64,000 nucleotides of DNA. It comes from Bacillota bacterium. GTDB lineage: Bacteria > Bacillota > Clostridia > Christensenellales > Christensenellaceae. Of the stretch, positions 1-8,681 are shown piece after piece. How positions within the stretch are numbered: the first letter of the stretch is position 1; each line of letters opens with the position of its first letter. Under the pieces are notes generated by a model that did no database searches, had not been told where the DNA came from, and worked only from the letters and a program-made list of their open reading frames with translations. The DNA lies in contig JAEWMJ010000006.1 in the NCBI GenBank assembly GCA_023393165.1, positions 186,001-250,000 on the forward strand, given 5' to 3'. The position numbers and the translations under genes were made by a program.

Positions 1-270
1 GAGGATATGGCCGACATTGCGGATAAATATAATATTAAACTGTATTCATGTGCAAGTCCTCTTATAGAAAAAGTCAAAGGCATCAGCCGGGGACATTGCA
101 TTGACGGCAAATTACTTATTTCTTTATTCGGCGGGAGCGTATCATTGCAGAAAGATAAAGGCCAAAGGGCCGACTGCTGCTGTACATTAAGCAAGGATAT
201 TGGATCATATTCAAATGGAGTCTCCGCAAAGGAGTGTTTGCATGGCTGCCGGTATTGTTATGTAAGGTGA
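1..270 (+). CDS. DUF1848 family protein, C-terminal part (cut by window edge)
   Basis: The frame is open from base 1 to a TGA at 268-270, so this is the 3' end of a gene starting before the window; the ATG at 7 is probably internal. The text resembles the end of DUF1848 proteins: an FGG...KD..QR stretch, then a cysteine-rich tail (CCC, SKDIG, CLHGCRYCY) like a metal-binding or radical-SAM-type cluster. Two oddities are visible: about eight extra residues (SNGVSAKE) lie between SKDIGSY and CLHGC compared with the form I remember, and the protein stops two residues after CYV. Function is unknown for the family. The assignment rests on recall of the tail motif only. Confidence 0.6.
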   Translation, partial: EDMADIADKYNIKLYSCASPLIEKVKGISRGHCIDGKLLISLFGGSVSLQKDKGQRADCCCTLSKDIGSYSNGVSAKECLHGCRYCYVR

Positions 271-383
271 AATACAAATTAATTACTATTTTTCGTATCA
301 CCGTAAGATGCTGCATGACCTGTTACATTTCATTTTGACAGGCAGCGACGGAATCATTTACACCTTGCATGTAATCTGTATAA

Positions 384-1364
384 TCATGATATGATGCAGC
401 TTATGAGTTCGTCCAGGGTAATCAAATAAAAAGCTCCATACTTAAGAGAGTCCGTTAATGCAATACGGATGTCTTCTTTTCTGTATGGGCAGCCTGCCAA
501 ATTATCTGTCAGGTTTTTTATATCACCGGAAAAGAAGAAATCGCCATAAAACCGGCAATCGGATATCCGCCCATTTTCCAGGTTAAGGCAAACCTCAAGC
601 TTTCCTCCGGTTAGCTTTCTGCTCCTGGTGATCTGATAATCGGGCGATTTGCCGAAATTCCATTCCCAGTTCCTGAATATTTCATCGGCTATCTCTTCGA
701 TCCTGCTTATATCCGCTGGGGTCAGATCATATCTGGAATCCTTGCCTGTCAGAATGCTTTTCAGCATGATATCTTTAAATTCAACCGGGTCCAGCTTTTT
801 GTCCATATAATCAATGATGTTTGTAACCCTCTGACGAACGGACTGGATTCCTTTGGAAACGATTTTATCGTCAGAAACGGTAATACTGCGTACCAATTCG
901 TCCAGGTCGGTATCATATAAAATGGAACCGTGGTGCAGTATCGAGTATCTGTCATGGTGCTGCGCGTTTCCCGAAAACTTTTTTCCATCAATCAAAAGGT
1001 CATTGCGGCCGCTTAAGGCAGCCTGTATACCCAGATTTTTCAATGCGTCGATCACAGGCGCCGTGAACTTTTTAAAACTGCTCTCGACATTGCCTTTTTT
1101 GCTGATAAAACTGAATTGCCAGCCGCCCTCATCGGTATAAATGGTTCCGCCGCCGCTTAATCGCCGTACGATTTGGATATTCTTTTCCCTTGCGTAGGGC
1201 TCGTTTATTTCAGCCGCGGTAATCTGATACCTTCCGATCATCAGGGTAGGACGTGTTCTCCAGAAGACAAGAACATCATCATCCAAAATTTTTTCTTTCA
1301 TAAAATAATATTCCAGGCCAAAGCTGAAAGCGGCATCCATGGAATTGTTTTCAATATAAATCAT
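384..1364 (-). CDS. lplA: Lipoate--protein ligase A (LplA)
   Basis: Cytoplasmic enzyme that adenylates free lipoate and attaches it to the lysine of lipoyl domains. Around 326 residues, the usual size for LplA with its C-terminal accessory domain. The BPL/LplA catalytic core is visible: RRLSGGGT at about 67-74, and IDGKKFSGNAQ at about 126-135, whose lysine is the expected catalytic one. I start at the ATG at 1364 because AGGAG sits 8 bases upstream; an in-frame TTG six bases earlier is too close to that site. It follows lipA by 11 bases, so the pair should be one operon. The only lipoyl acceptor visible in the window is the small domain at 48456-48695. Confidence 0.9.
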   Translation of the reverse strand: MIYIENNSMDAAFSFGLEYYFMKEKILDDDVLVFWRTRPTLMIGRYQITAAEINEPYAREKNIQIVRRLSGGGTIYTDEGGWQFSFISKKGNVESSFKKFTAPVIDALKNLGIQAALSGRNDLLIDGKKFSGNAQHHDRYSILHHGSILYDTDLDELVRSITVSDDKIVSKGIQSVRQRVTNIIDYMDKKLDPVEFKDIMLKSILTGKDSRYDLTPADISRIEEIADEIFRNWEWNFGKSPDYQITRSRKLTGGKLEVCLNLENGRISDCRFYGDFFFSGDIKNLTDNLAGCPYRKEDIRIALTDSLKYGAFYLITLDELISCIIS

Positions 1365-1375
1365 TTGCAAATCTC

Positions 1376-2257
1376 CTATGGCAACCTGTTTTTTAGTTCA
1401 ACGTACGCGTCGCCGGCACCGTAAGAACTTCGGATCAGGGGACCGGAAGCCACATACAGAAAGCCCATTTCTTCGGCTTCTTTTTTATATGCCGCAAATT
1501 CGTCCGGGTGGATGTACGCTACAACCGGATGGTGCTGCCTGGATGGCGCCAGGTATTGGCCGATCGTCAGGATATCACATCCCGAGTTTTGCAGATCGCG
1601 TAGCACATTTAAAACCTCATCGTGCGTTTCTCCCAGGCCCAGCATGATCCCGGACTTGGTCATAATCCGGGGAGCGTTTTGTTTAACCGTCCGGATCAAA
1701 TTGAGGGACCGGATATAATCCGCCTGCGGCCGAACCTCGGGATAAAGGCGGGGAACAGTTTCAACGTTATGATTGATAATATCGGGTTTTGCATTGATAA
1801 TGGCTTGCAGCGCGTCTTCGCTGCCCTGAAGGTCGGGGATCAGAACTTCTATCACAGGAATGGGGCCGTCAGTTTTTTTGATCGCATCAATTACATGGGC
1901 AAAGTGGGATGCTCCGCCATCCGGCAGGTCGTCCCGCGTTACGGAGGTTACCACGACATGGCTGAGCCTGAGTTTTTTGACTGCGTGCGCGATGCGCTTC
2001 GGCTCATCCGGATCAACCGGCTCGGGGGGGCATTTTGATACGGCGCAAAACGTGCATCCACGGGTGCAATTTTTACCCAGTATCATAAATGTGGCCGTTC
2101 CTTTTTTAAAGCATTCTCCGCGGTTGGGGCAGTCTGCCTCTTCGCATACCGTATGCAACTCAAGGTCTCGCATCAGCCTCATGATTTTCAGGTTTTCTTC
2201 TCCTATACTGCTTTTCACTTTGAGCCATTCGGGCTTTTTGTTCCGAATTTCATCCAT
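1376..2257 (-). CDS. lipA: Lipoyl synthase (LipA)
   Basis: Radical SAM enzyme that inserts two sulfurs into protein-bound octanoate. 293 residues, normal for the family. Both iron-sulfur sites are complete: the auxiliary cluster cysteines C38, C43 and C49 (CEEADCPNRGEC) and the radical SAM CX3CX2C at C64, C68 and C71 (CTRGCTFC). The C-terminal RSSY supplies the serine ligand known for LipA. First gene of a lipA-lplA pair, with an AAAGGA ribosome site upstream of the ATG. No lipB or octanoyltransferase gene is near, so octanoyl supply would come from elsewhere, or lplA could provide it by using free octanoate (inference). Confidence 0.95.
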   Translation of the reverse strand: MDEIRNKKPEWLKVKSSIGEENLKIMRLMRDLELHTVCEEADCPNRGECFKKGTATFMILGKNCTRGCTFCAVSKCPPEPVDPDEPKRIAHAVKKLRLSHVVVTSVTRDDLPDGGASHFAHVIDAIKKTDGPIPVIEVLIPDLQGSEDALQAIINAKPDIINHNVETVPRLYPEVRPQADYIRSLNLIRTVKQNAPRIMTKSGIMLGLGETHDEVLNVLRDLQNSGCDILTIGQYLAPSRQHHPVVAYIHPDEFAAYKKEAEEMGFLYVASGPLIRSSYGAGDAYVELKNRLP

Positions 2258-2462
2258 AATAGATCCTTTCTCTCCGAATCATAAATCTTTTATGATTTTA
2301 ATTATAACATATAAATAAGACATATACATAATATATAATGTAAGCAAATACATAGTTGACATATATGCGATTGTAATATTGTTAAAAAAAATAAGGATTT
2401 GTTAAAGAACAGGTAATCGCATTCGGATAAACTGAAGGCATAAAGGGAAAGGAGACAATACT

Positions 2463-3845
2463 ATGGCAAAAAAAGAATTTTATGCAACAGCCTATGAGGG
2501 TTTAGACGATTTCATTTACGCGCAGGCAAAATACCCTGTTAGTGTAAAGAATGGGATGTCTATTGGCGGAGGCACATTATACCCGGAGATTAATTTCACC
2601 CTTCCAACCATGTCGATCAACGAAAGCACCATGCCTACGGTTCTGCAAAACTATAAAGAAATTATCACGGGAATATGCGAGCGTGCAAGGGCACTGCAGG
2701 TACCTGGCTTTGTGGCTGAAATCGAAACATTGCCCCCTATGACGTTTTATCCTGAATGGGGCATTGAAGTAACAAAAACCGTTGTGGACGTCATATCGGA
2801 TTTTACGGCCAAATACGGAATCAGAGGCGCGGTACGGATCACGCCCAATGATATCCGTGAAGGCAGGGACCTTACGCACATGTGGCATGGTTCCCATTGG
2901 GATAATATGATGGAAACCTTTGAAGGATGCGCAAAAGCGGGCGCCGATTTTCTGGCTATCGAGTCTGTAGGCGGAAAAGAAGTGCATGATGACGCCATTT
3001 TGTACTGCGATATCTCAAAATCGATATTCGCGCTTTCGGTGCTGGGGACCCGCGATATGGCCAGGCTTTGGACGGAGATCACCGCAATTGCAGAACGGAC
3101 AGGGACCGTCCCGGCTGGAGATACGGCCTGCGGATTCGGAAACACAGCTATGGTACTGGCGGAAAGAAATTACATTCCAAAGGTATTTGCGGCGGTGGTG
3201 CGCGTAATGACGGCCGTGCGCAGCCTTGTGGCTGTGGAATACGGCGCTTTGGGACCCCATAAGGATTGTGGATATGAAGGCGTTTATGTAAAGGCAATCA
3301 CAGGCATCCCCATAGCAATGGAAGGCCGTACCAGCGCTTGCGCGCATTTGAGCCCAGTCGGAAATGTTGCGGCCTGCCTGGCCGACTTATGGAGCAACGA
3401 ATCCATCCAGAATATCAAACTCCTGGGCGGAATGGCGCCGACAGTATCATTTGAACAGCTTGCCTATGATTGCCGGTTAATGAATACTGCGGCTTCACGG
3501 GGCAGGGAAACCGCGCTACTTTTCAGAAATATCCTGGCAGACTCGGACAGCGCTCTTGACCCTCAGGCATTCGTATTGCGGCCGGATGTTGTACTGGAAA
3601 TCTCAAAAGAAATCGTAAAAGAAAAAGGCTATTATGAAAGGACCAGGAAAGCCGCCGAATTGGCTTTGAAAAAAATCGAAAAGGCGCATCAGGACGGCGA
3701 ACTCCAATTGGACCAAAAAGAATTGACGTGGATGGAGAGGATCTCGGAAGATATTGCGGCACTTCCATCGGATGTGGATAGGTTTACCGAAACCATGATC
3801 CCGCAATGTGAGAAACTGGATCCTCAAAAATATGATTTGCAGTGA
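2463..3845 (+). CDS. mtaB: Methanol:corrinoid methyltransferase (MtaB)
   Basis: MtaB moves the methyl group of methanol to a corrinoid protein (MtaC). The 460-residue length matches the family. The zinc ligands known from Methanosarcina barkeri MtaB (Glu164, Cys220, Cys269) have clear counterparts here at E167 (FLAIESVGG), C223 (DTACGFGN) and C269 (PHKDCGYEG). Strong AAAGGAG ribosome site before the ATG. The gene stands alone: the flanking genes are lipA (divergent) and a methyltransferase after a terminator, and neither mtaC nor mtaA is present, so the partner must lie elsewhere. A related methyltransferase of different substrate is possible, but the three ligands argue for MtaB. Confidence 0.9.
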   Translation: MAKKEFYATAYEGLDDFIYAQAKYPVSVKNGMSIGGGTLYPEINFTLPTMSINESTMPTVLQNYKEIITGICERARALQVPGFVAEIETLPPMTFYPEWGIEVTKTVVDVISDFTAKYGIRGAVRITPNDIREGRDLTHMWHGSHWDNMMETFEGCAKAGADFLAIESVGGKEVHDDAILYCDISKSIFALSVLGTRDMARLWTEITAIAERTGTVPAGDTACGFGNTAMVLAERNYIPKVFAAVVRVMTAVRSLVAVEYGALGPHKDCGYEGVYVKAITGIPIAMEGRTSACAHLSPVGNVAACLADLWSNESIQNIKLLGGMAPTVSFEQLAYDCRLMNTAASRGRETALLFRNILADSDSALDPQAFVLRPDVVLEISKEIVKEKGYYERTRKAAELALKKIEKAHQDGELQLDQKELTWMERISEDIAALPSDVDRFTETMIPQCEKLDPQKYDLQ

Positions 3846-3908
3846 ATTAAGGCAGATTGAAGAAACTTGAAACCTGAAAACAAATCACTGAATTTTTGTT
3901 GCATTTTA

Positions 3909-3941
3909 AAGAACGGCTTGATCTGCAAGCCGTTCTTTTTC
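3909..3941 (+). terminator. Intrinsic terminator after mtaB
   Basis: Perfect hairpin with arms GAACGGCTTG and CAAGCCGTTC around a five-base loop, extended by A/T pairs and followed by a T run. It lies 64 bases after the mtaB stop and makes mtaB monocistronic. Confidence 0.9.
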
Positions 3942-4099
3942 TTCCGAATAATTTTAAGAGAAACAAAAAGGCATAATGTACCCGATAGCATATTCATCCG
4001 GTACCGGTAGTAAATCCGGCTCCTTCCGATTCATATTGCATATATGCCGGCAGGTTATATAATGTAAAGAAGACGCCAATATTGACGGGAGGAAATGGA

Positions 4100-4870
4100 A
4101 TGAGCGACTGGAGTTCGGCACAATATTTGAAGTTTGAAAAAGAGCGTACGCAGCCTGCTGTGGATCTGGCAAACCGCATTTCTGTAAAAAAACCGAAAAG
4201 GATCGTGGACATTGGTTGCGGGCCCGGCAACAGCACGCAGGTGATGGCGCAAAGGTATCCGGATGCATATATTTTGGGCTGCGACAATTCCCCGAATATG
4301 CTTGAGGCGGCCAGAGAAAATTATCCGGACATAGAATTCAGGATCTGTGACGCCGGGCGCGATTTATCCGGACTGGGCGGTGATTTTGATATCGTATTTG
4401 CAAACGCGTGTATTCAATGGATACCTGACCACCCAAAACTTCTGAAAAATATGATCGGGCTTTTGAGAAAAGGAGGCGTACTGGCCGTACAGACGCCTGT
4501 AAATTATCGTGAGCCTATCCATCTGATAATCGGTGAAGTCGCGGGGAGCGAGGAGTGGAAGGATGAGTTCTCCTTCTCAAGGATTTTTTATAATCTTTCT
4601 ACAGGCAAATATTTCGATCTTTTATCCCAAATATCACCGGCGTTTTCCATATGGGAGACGACATATTACCATGCGCTTTCATCACATGAGCAGATCATGG
4701 AATGGTATCGCGGCACAGGATTAAGGCCGTATTTGAACGCCCTTCCTGCTCGGAAAAGGCATTTGTTTGAACGGGCGGTTTTAAAACGCCTGAAGGACGA
4801 GTACCCTGTCCGAAAAAACGGAAATATTATTTTTAAATTTCCCAGGCTGTTTTTTATTGCGGAGTCATAA
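4100..4870 (+). CDS. SAM-dependent methyltransferase, trans-aconitate 2-methyltransferase-like
   Basis: Class I methyltransferase of about 256 residues. The SAM-binding motif I is VDIGCGPGNST near residue 34, with an acidic motif II (GCDNSPNML) and motif (FDIVFANACIQWIPDH). The N-terminal WSSAQYLKFEKERTQPAVDL and the overall layout match Tam-type enzymes, which methylate trans-aconitate, although substrates of such clostridial homologues are rarely proven. The start is set at the ATG at 4100 because GGGAGG lies six bases upstream; an in-frame TTG at 4082 precedes that site. Monocistronic, after the mtaB terminator. Confidence 0.8.
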   Translation: MSDWSSAQYLKFEKERTQPAVDLANRISVKKPKRIVDIGCGPGNSTQVMAQRYPDAYILGCDNSPNMLEAARENYPDIEFRICDAGRDLSGLGGDFDIVFANACIQWIPDHPKLLKNMIGLLRKGGVLAVQTPVNYREPIHLIIGEVAGSEEWKDEFSFSRIFYNLSTGKYFDLLSQISPAFSIWETTYYHALSSHEQIMEWYRGTGLRPYLNALPARKRHLFERAVLKRLKDEYPVRKNGNIIFKFPRLFFIAES

Positions 4871-4884
4871 TGGCTCCGCTTATG

Positions 4885-5013
4885 TTACCGGCGGTATCTC
4901 TTCCTCCCTGAGTGCCTTCCGCTAAAGTTTTCACACATGATGCCTCCGGCAAAACCGACGAACCCTATGGCGCTGCCGGGCGGGTTCATAAAGAAAACGC
5001 CCCGTCCATTCAT
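4885..5013 (-). CDS. Doubtful small ORF (42 aa) in an intergenic region
   Basis: An ORF of 42 codons on the minus strand fills part of the 374-base gap before the PAS-GGDEF gene. It encodes a glycine-rich hydrophobic stretch (PPGSAIGFVGFAGGIM) and a basic tail (GRHSGRKRYRR). There is no good ribosome site for its ATG, although AGAGGAG occurs farther upstream before an ATG-TGA. I do not recognise it; it may be a remnant. The rest of the gap holds nothing else I can name except the promoter repeats at 5184-5217. Confidence 0.2.
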   Translation of the reverse strand: MNGRGVFFMNPPGSAIGFVGFAGGIMCENFSGRHSGRKRYRR

Positions 5014-5183
5014 GACCGGTATAAAAAAGGAATCACATTTTATCTCCTCTGATTTTGATATTCCAGGCAGGTCTGTCTATCTATAATATATTCAACCCGG
5101 CTCCGGTTTGCTTACTGCGCTGAGGCGTACCCGCCACACAAAAAATTTGCAGTTTCTACTCGTGTTGGTAAAAATTATAAATA

Positions 5184-5217
5184 TTTTTGTCGATTTTTTT
5201 GTCGATTATGTTATAAT
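5184..5217 (+). promoter_or_regulatory. Promoter -10 with tandem 12-bp repeat
   Basis: TATAAT at 5212-5217 lies 27 bases before the GGDEF gene. It is preceded by two head-to-tail copies of TTTTTGTCGATT (5184-5195 and 5196-5207), which cover the -35 position. The repeat could be a duplicated -35/operator element; no protein is implied. Confidence 0.5.
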
Positions 5218-5244
5218 GAATTGATTTGAATAAGAGAACGGGGT

Positions 5245-6105
5245 ATGATTATGGATCTGGACTACAGCCAATACAAGCTAATTGTTGAATCCTCACCCTT
5301 TATGATCTGGAGGGCCGGAACAGACGGGCTTCCCGTCTACTTCAACGCTAAATGGCTGAATTTTACCGGACGGACAATGGAACAGGAAGTTGGGACAGGC
5401 TGGTTAAATAACATGCATCCGGACGATATCAAGCGTTCCCGCGCCGCTTTTCAAAAAGCATTTGAGAACAATGACACGTTTGAAATCGTATTTCGATTAA
5501 GACGGCATGACGGCGAATGGCGCTACATCAACGCCTGTGGATTGCCGCATTTTGATGTCAGGAATACATTCCGGGGTTATATCGGAAGCTGTATGGATAT
5601 AACGGAACGGGTAATTGTGGAGCAACTGAGAGAAATGGCGGAAAAAGACGGGCTTACCGGAATTAACAGCAGGCAGTACTTTGAGCAGCTTGCCGCGTCC
5701 GAACTGAAAAAGGCAAAGCGGTACAAAACCGGATTGTGTGCTGTAATGACGGATATTGACCAATTTAAATTGATCAATGATACGAACGGGCACCTGACCG
5801 GAGACAGGGTGCTTCAGGCATTTGCCGGAGTTTTATCCGGCAATATCCGAACGTTTGATATAGTGGGAAGGTACGGGGGAGACGAGTTTATTATACTTTT
5901 GCCGCATACGAATCTTAAAGAAGCGTCGGCATTGATGAAACGTATCCGGAACCTTCTCAAAATGCCGCTCATACTGGATGACGGCTCGGCAATGGAGGTA
6001 ACCTGCAGCTACGGAATATCAGAGCTGGAAGAAGACGATTCGCTGGAAACATTGGCTGCAAGAGCGGACAAGGAAATGTACAGGATGAAAAATAAATTGA
6101 AATAG
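5245..6105 (+). CDS. PAS domain diguanylate cyclase
   Basis: Soluble sensor of 286 residues that should make c-di-GMP. An N-terminal PAS fold (about 8-125, including the WRYINACGLPHFD and GYIGSCMDITER segments) is joined to a GGDEF domain (about 130-286). The active-site GGDEF is intact (GRYGGDEF), and an RTFD five residues upstream fits the RxxD product-inhibition site. There are no membrane segments, so the input is cytoplasmic, perhaps a redox or small-molecule ligand. Two ATGs (5245 and 5251) are possible; the second has better spacing from the GGGG ribosome site. Monocistronic with its own terminator. Confidence 0.9.
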   Translation: MIMDLDYSQYKLIVESSPFMIWRAGTDGLPVYFNAKWLNFTGRTMEQEVGTGWLNNMHPDDIKRSRAAFQKAFENNDTFEIVFRLRRHDGEWRYINACGLPHFDVRNTFRGYIGSCMDITERVIVEQLREMAEKDGLTGINSRQYFEQLAASELKKAKRYKTGLCAVMTDIDQFKLINDTNGHLTGDRVLQAFAGVLSGNIRTFDIVGRYGGDEFIILLPHTNLKEASALMKRIRNLLKMPLILDDGSAMEVTCSYGISELEEDDSLETLAARADKEMYRMKNKLK

Positions 6106-6118
6106 CAGAGCAATTTAT

Positions 6119-6142
6119 AAGCGGATTTAACCGCTTTTTTTA
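6119..6142 (+). terminator. Intrinsic terminator after the PAS-GGDEF gene
   Basis: Short hairpin AAGCGG / CCGCTT with a six-base A/T loop, followed by a run of T, 13 bases after the stop codon. Confidence 0.8.
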
Positions 6143-6160
6143 TACCCGTTTTCAGTTTAT

Positions 6161-6262
6161 ATGGCAGAGAATGAAAAAATTACGGCAATATACCGTCGTA
6201 TTATTCGGAATGACTGGTATTCAGGAGGTTATTCCGGCTTTTTTAAGGACAGCAGGGTTTAA
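6161..6262 (+). pseudogene. Possible N-terminal fragment of a large serine recombinase
   Basis: A 33-codon frame beginning MAENEKITAIYRR. The first twelve residues resemble the start of Firmicute integrative-element serine recombinases (typically ...EKITALYCRLSRDD), but the catalytic serine region is missing and the frame then diverges and stops. There is no ribosome site. It could be the scar of a lost element or chance similarity over a short stretch. Confidence 0.25.
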
Positions 6263-6397
6263 ACGGCCCAAAGAAAGCTTGAACAATAAAAAAAAGAATA
6301 GTAAAATGTCCTATATGTTTTGCCTTGAAAAGGAATGATGCGTGTATAAATGTCTGAGGACATTTGAAATATTTTTTAATGAATAAGGGAGGATAAT

Positions 6398-7211
6398 GTG
6401 AAAAAGCAAGTCATGCTGCTCATCGCCGTACTTTTAGCCGCCGTATTTTTAAGCGCCTGTGGGTGTCCCGTAAATTTGACGGTTCCCGACGAAGCGGAGG
6501 AGTCTATTATTCCGGCGCCGGAGCAGCCGGTGCCGATGCGTACATACCCGCCCGGTGCAACATCGGAGAACTTTGCAGCCGGCGATGCGTCGGCTTTCCA
6601 TGTGTGGGCGTTGATCTGAACCGTCTTCAGGCGGGCGCGTACTGGTATACCAACCGTTTGCTGATGGCCATGCAGCGGGATTTGGGCAAAATGTAACTTT
6701 TTTGACGGGAGACGCCGATCGCGCGTCAGAATGGGGAAGTTAAAAAAGGCGCAGCTGAATTTGTCGGAAATAAAATTGCTTTTATATCTCCCCCAAATCA
6801 GACGGTTTAATGATATTGAAATCCGGTCAAAATTATGATAACATAAGCATCAGCACAATGTTTACCGGCGAGGTTGTCGGTAAACAATGCATTTACCTGC
6901 GTTATGCCGCGGACGGTAGCTCTTATCTCAGAATACGTTCCAGCAACAACCAGATAATTGTGGAGCAGAAATGTCCTGGTGAAACTGTGGAAACGCTGTT
7001 TGCTTATAATATTGCACTCGGGACAGGGAGAAGCCGGATCAACGCAAAAGACGACACTTACGACGCTGTTTTTCAGGATTTAAAAATTACAAAAGCAGAT
7101 GATCAGCATGCTGTCTTGTATAGTAATACTTATAGTTTTAAGGACGGCATAATCGCCTGGCTTAAGGATGCATACGACGCTGTTGTCAATTGGACAATGG
7201 CAATGTTTTAA
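6398..7211 (+). pseudogene. Frameshifted lipoprotein gene remnant
   Basis: The 5' part (6398-6619) has a GGGAGG site, a GTG start, a signal peptide and lipobox (LSACG), then stops. Plausible protein text continues in other frames: GVDLNRLQAGAYWYTNRLL near 6607-6665, VTFLTGDADRASEWGS near 6690-6740, KKGAAEFVGNKIAF near 6742-6785, and finally an open stretch 6810-7211 of 133 codons with no ribosome site. The pieces read in order and in one direction, so I interpret them as one secreted lipoprotein broken by several indels. The last part has beta-rich text (YLRIRSSNNQIIVEQ) but I cannot assign a family. The downstream GH18 gene begins 10 bases later and was probably co-transcribed. Confidence 0.5.
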
Positions 7212-7220
7212 GGATAAATT

Positions 7221-8402
7221 ATGGCAAATCCAAAACGTATTAATGGAAAAGCACTTTTAATATGCCTGCTGGTATGTATAGCGGCGGCGGGTATTTTTTT
7301 GGTTGGTTTTTTAAGCCAGCCTATAAGGCCGTTGGACAGCATATCAAGCATGCCTCCAAGTTTGCCGCCATCAGAGCAGCAACCCTTTGTTTCCGAGGTC
7401 GCGGCGGAGACCCCAAACGCAACCACCGGCGAACCCACGCCCACATCGGCTGCTTCCTTTAGTCTTTCGGTCTGGGTGTCTTACTTGGACTGGGAAAACG
7501 GCCTGAACGATTTGAATGCGATAACCGAAGTGCCGGACAGTGTGAATGTTTTTGCAGCCTCTTTTCAGGAACCGGACACTCTGACATTTCCGGAAACAAA
7601 GCCCGAAATGCTGACAAATCTGCAGCAAATTTCTTCGGCTTACCCAGAAATGCCGGTGTACCTGACCATAGTTAACGACGTTCAGGATACAAACGGCGAC
7701 TGGAACCTCAAGGACAGCGCTCTGGTTGAGCGTTTGATGGCAAGTGAAGAATCGCGCTCCGAGCATATCGGCAAGATAATTGATATGGTGCAGAAAAACG
7801 GTTTCAGCGGAGTGGAGATTGATTATGAAAAAATCAACGATGAAACGTGGAGTAATTTTGCCCTTTTTTGTACGCAGCTTTATAACGATCTTTCACAAAT
7901 GAATATTCCGCTGCGGGTAATACTGGAACCGGGCAGTCCTATTGAACAGGGGGTTCTTCCTGCCGGACCCGAATATGTAATGATGGCTTATAACCTGTAT
8001 GGCGAAGGCACCCAGCCGGGACCTAAGGCCGACAACCAGTTTATCAGCGAACTGGCTGCCCGGATGAGCGTATTGCCTGGTGAAAAATGTATCGCGTTTG
8101 CTACAGGCGGCTACGAGTGGGACGCAAACGGTAAAGCGGTACAGATAACGGAAGCCAAGGCGTTTGAATTGTCTCAGCAAAGCAGTGACCTTGAGAGGGA
8201 TGCAGGCAGCGGAGCGCTGCATTTCACCTACCAGGCGGAGGACGGAGTACACACCGTATGGTATGCGGACGGGGAGACGCTTGCGGGATGGTTTAACCTT
8301 TCCAGATCACTTGGATACGGAAAAATAGCGCTTTGGAGGCTGGGCGGATGCCAGCCCGAAACGCTGCAAATGCTTGGAGAATTAAAGGGATTAAGTCAAT
8401 AA
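7221..8402 (+). CDS. Glycoside hydrolase family 18-like membrane-anchored protein
   Basis: 393 residues: an N-terminal membrane anchor (about 11-30), a Pro/Ser/Thr-rich linker (about 35-78) and an extracytoplasmic GH18-type TIM barrel. The GH18 active-site strand is seen as GFSGVEIDYEKI, with E203 as the catalytic acid and D201 upstream; the first Asp of the usual DxxDxDxE motif is E199. YMMAYNLYGEG-type and FATGGYEW strands fit the later barrel. Related proteins (YaaH/SleL group) cleave chitin-like or peptidoglycan-derived N-acetylglucosamine chains. It probably acts on the cell wall, given the NlpC/P60 gene next door. The substrate is inferred only. Confidence 0.75.
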   Translation: MANPKRINGKALLICLLVCIAAAGIFLVGFLSQPIRPLDSISSMPPSLPPSEQQPFVSEVAAETPNATTGEPTPTSAASFSLSVWVSYLDWENGLNDLNAITEVPDSVNVFAASFQEPDTLTFPETKPEMLTNLQQISSAYPEMPVYLTIVNDVQDTNGDWNLKDSALVERLMASEESRSEHIGKIIDMVQKNGFSGVEIDYEKINDETWSNFALFCTQLYNDLSQMNIPLRVILEPGSPIEQGVLPAGPEYVMMAYNLYGEGTQPGPKADNQFISELAARMSVLPGEKCIAFATGGYEWDANGKAVQITEAKAFELSQQSSDLERDAGSGALHFTYQAEDGVHTVWYADGETLAGWFNLSRSLGYGKIALWRLGGCQPETLQMLGELKGLSQ

Positions 8403-8413
8403 ATCCGGTACAG

Positions 8414-8434
8414 CCGCCCGAAGGCGGTTTTTTT
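8414..8434 (+). terminator. Intrinsic terminator after the GH18 gene
   Basis: CCGCC-CGAA-GGCGG tetraloop hairpin followed by seven T, 11 bases after the stop. Confidence 0.9.
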
Positions 8435-8681
8435 ATGCCTTTTTTATAAACATTTCTGTTAATTGTGGATAATATTACTGGTTTACGCATTAAATCCGTG
8501 CATGTTAAGATATTAATAAAGTATTACGGATATATTAAGTAATCGCACGCATATTACGGAAATACTCTGCCTGTCATATTTTAATCTCTGTTAATCAAAA
8601 ATGTTGATTTCATTTCAACGAACTTTAATCTGTGCGTATATTCGTTTGATCAATTACGAGTAGAAGAAAGGATAATATGAA

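Noticed and set aside
2258..2462. Cobalamin or other riboswitch before mtaB
   Set aside because: The region is short and AT-rich with no B12-box-like or other riboswitch core that I can recognise.
5170..5208. Sigma-D promoter before the PAS-GGDEF gene
   Set aside because: GTCGATT elements match only in part and no TAAA lies at the right distance; the TATAAT is a better sigma-A signal.
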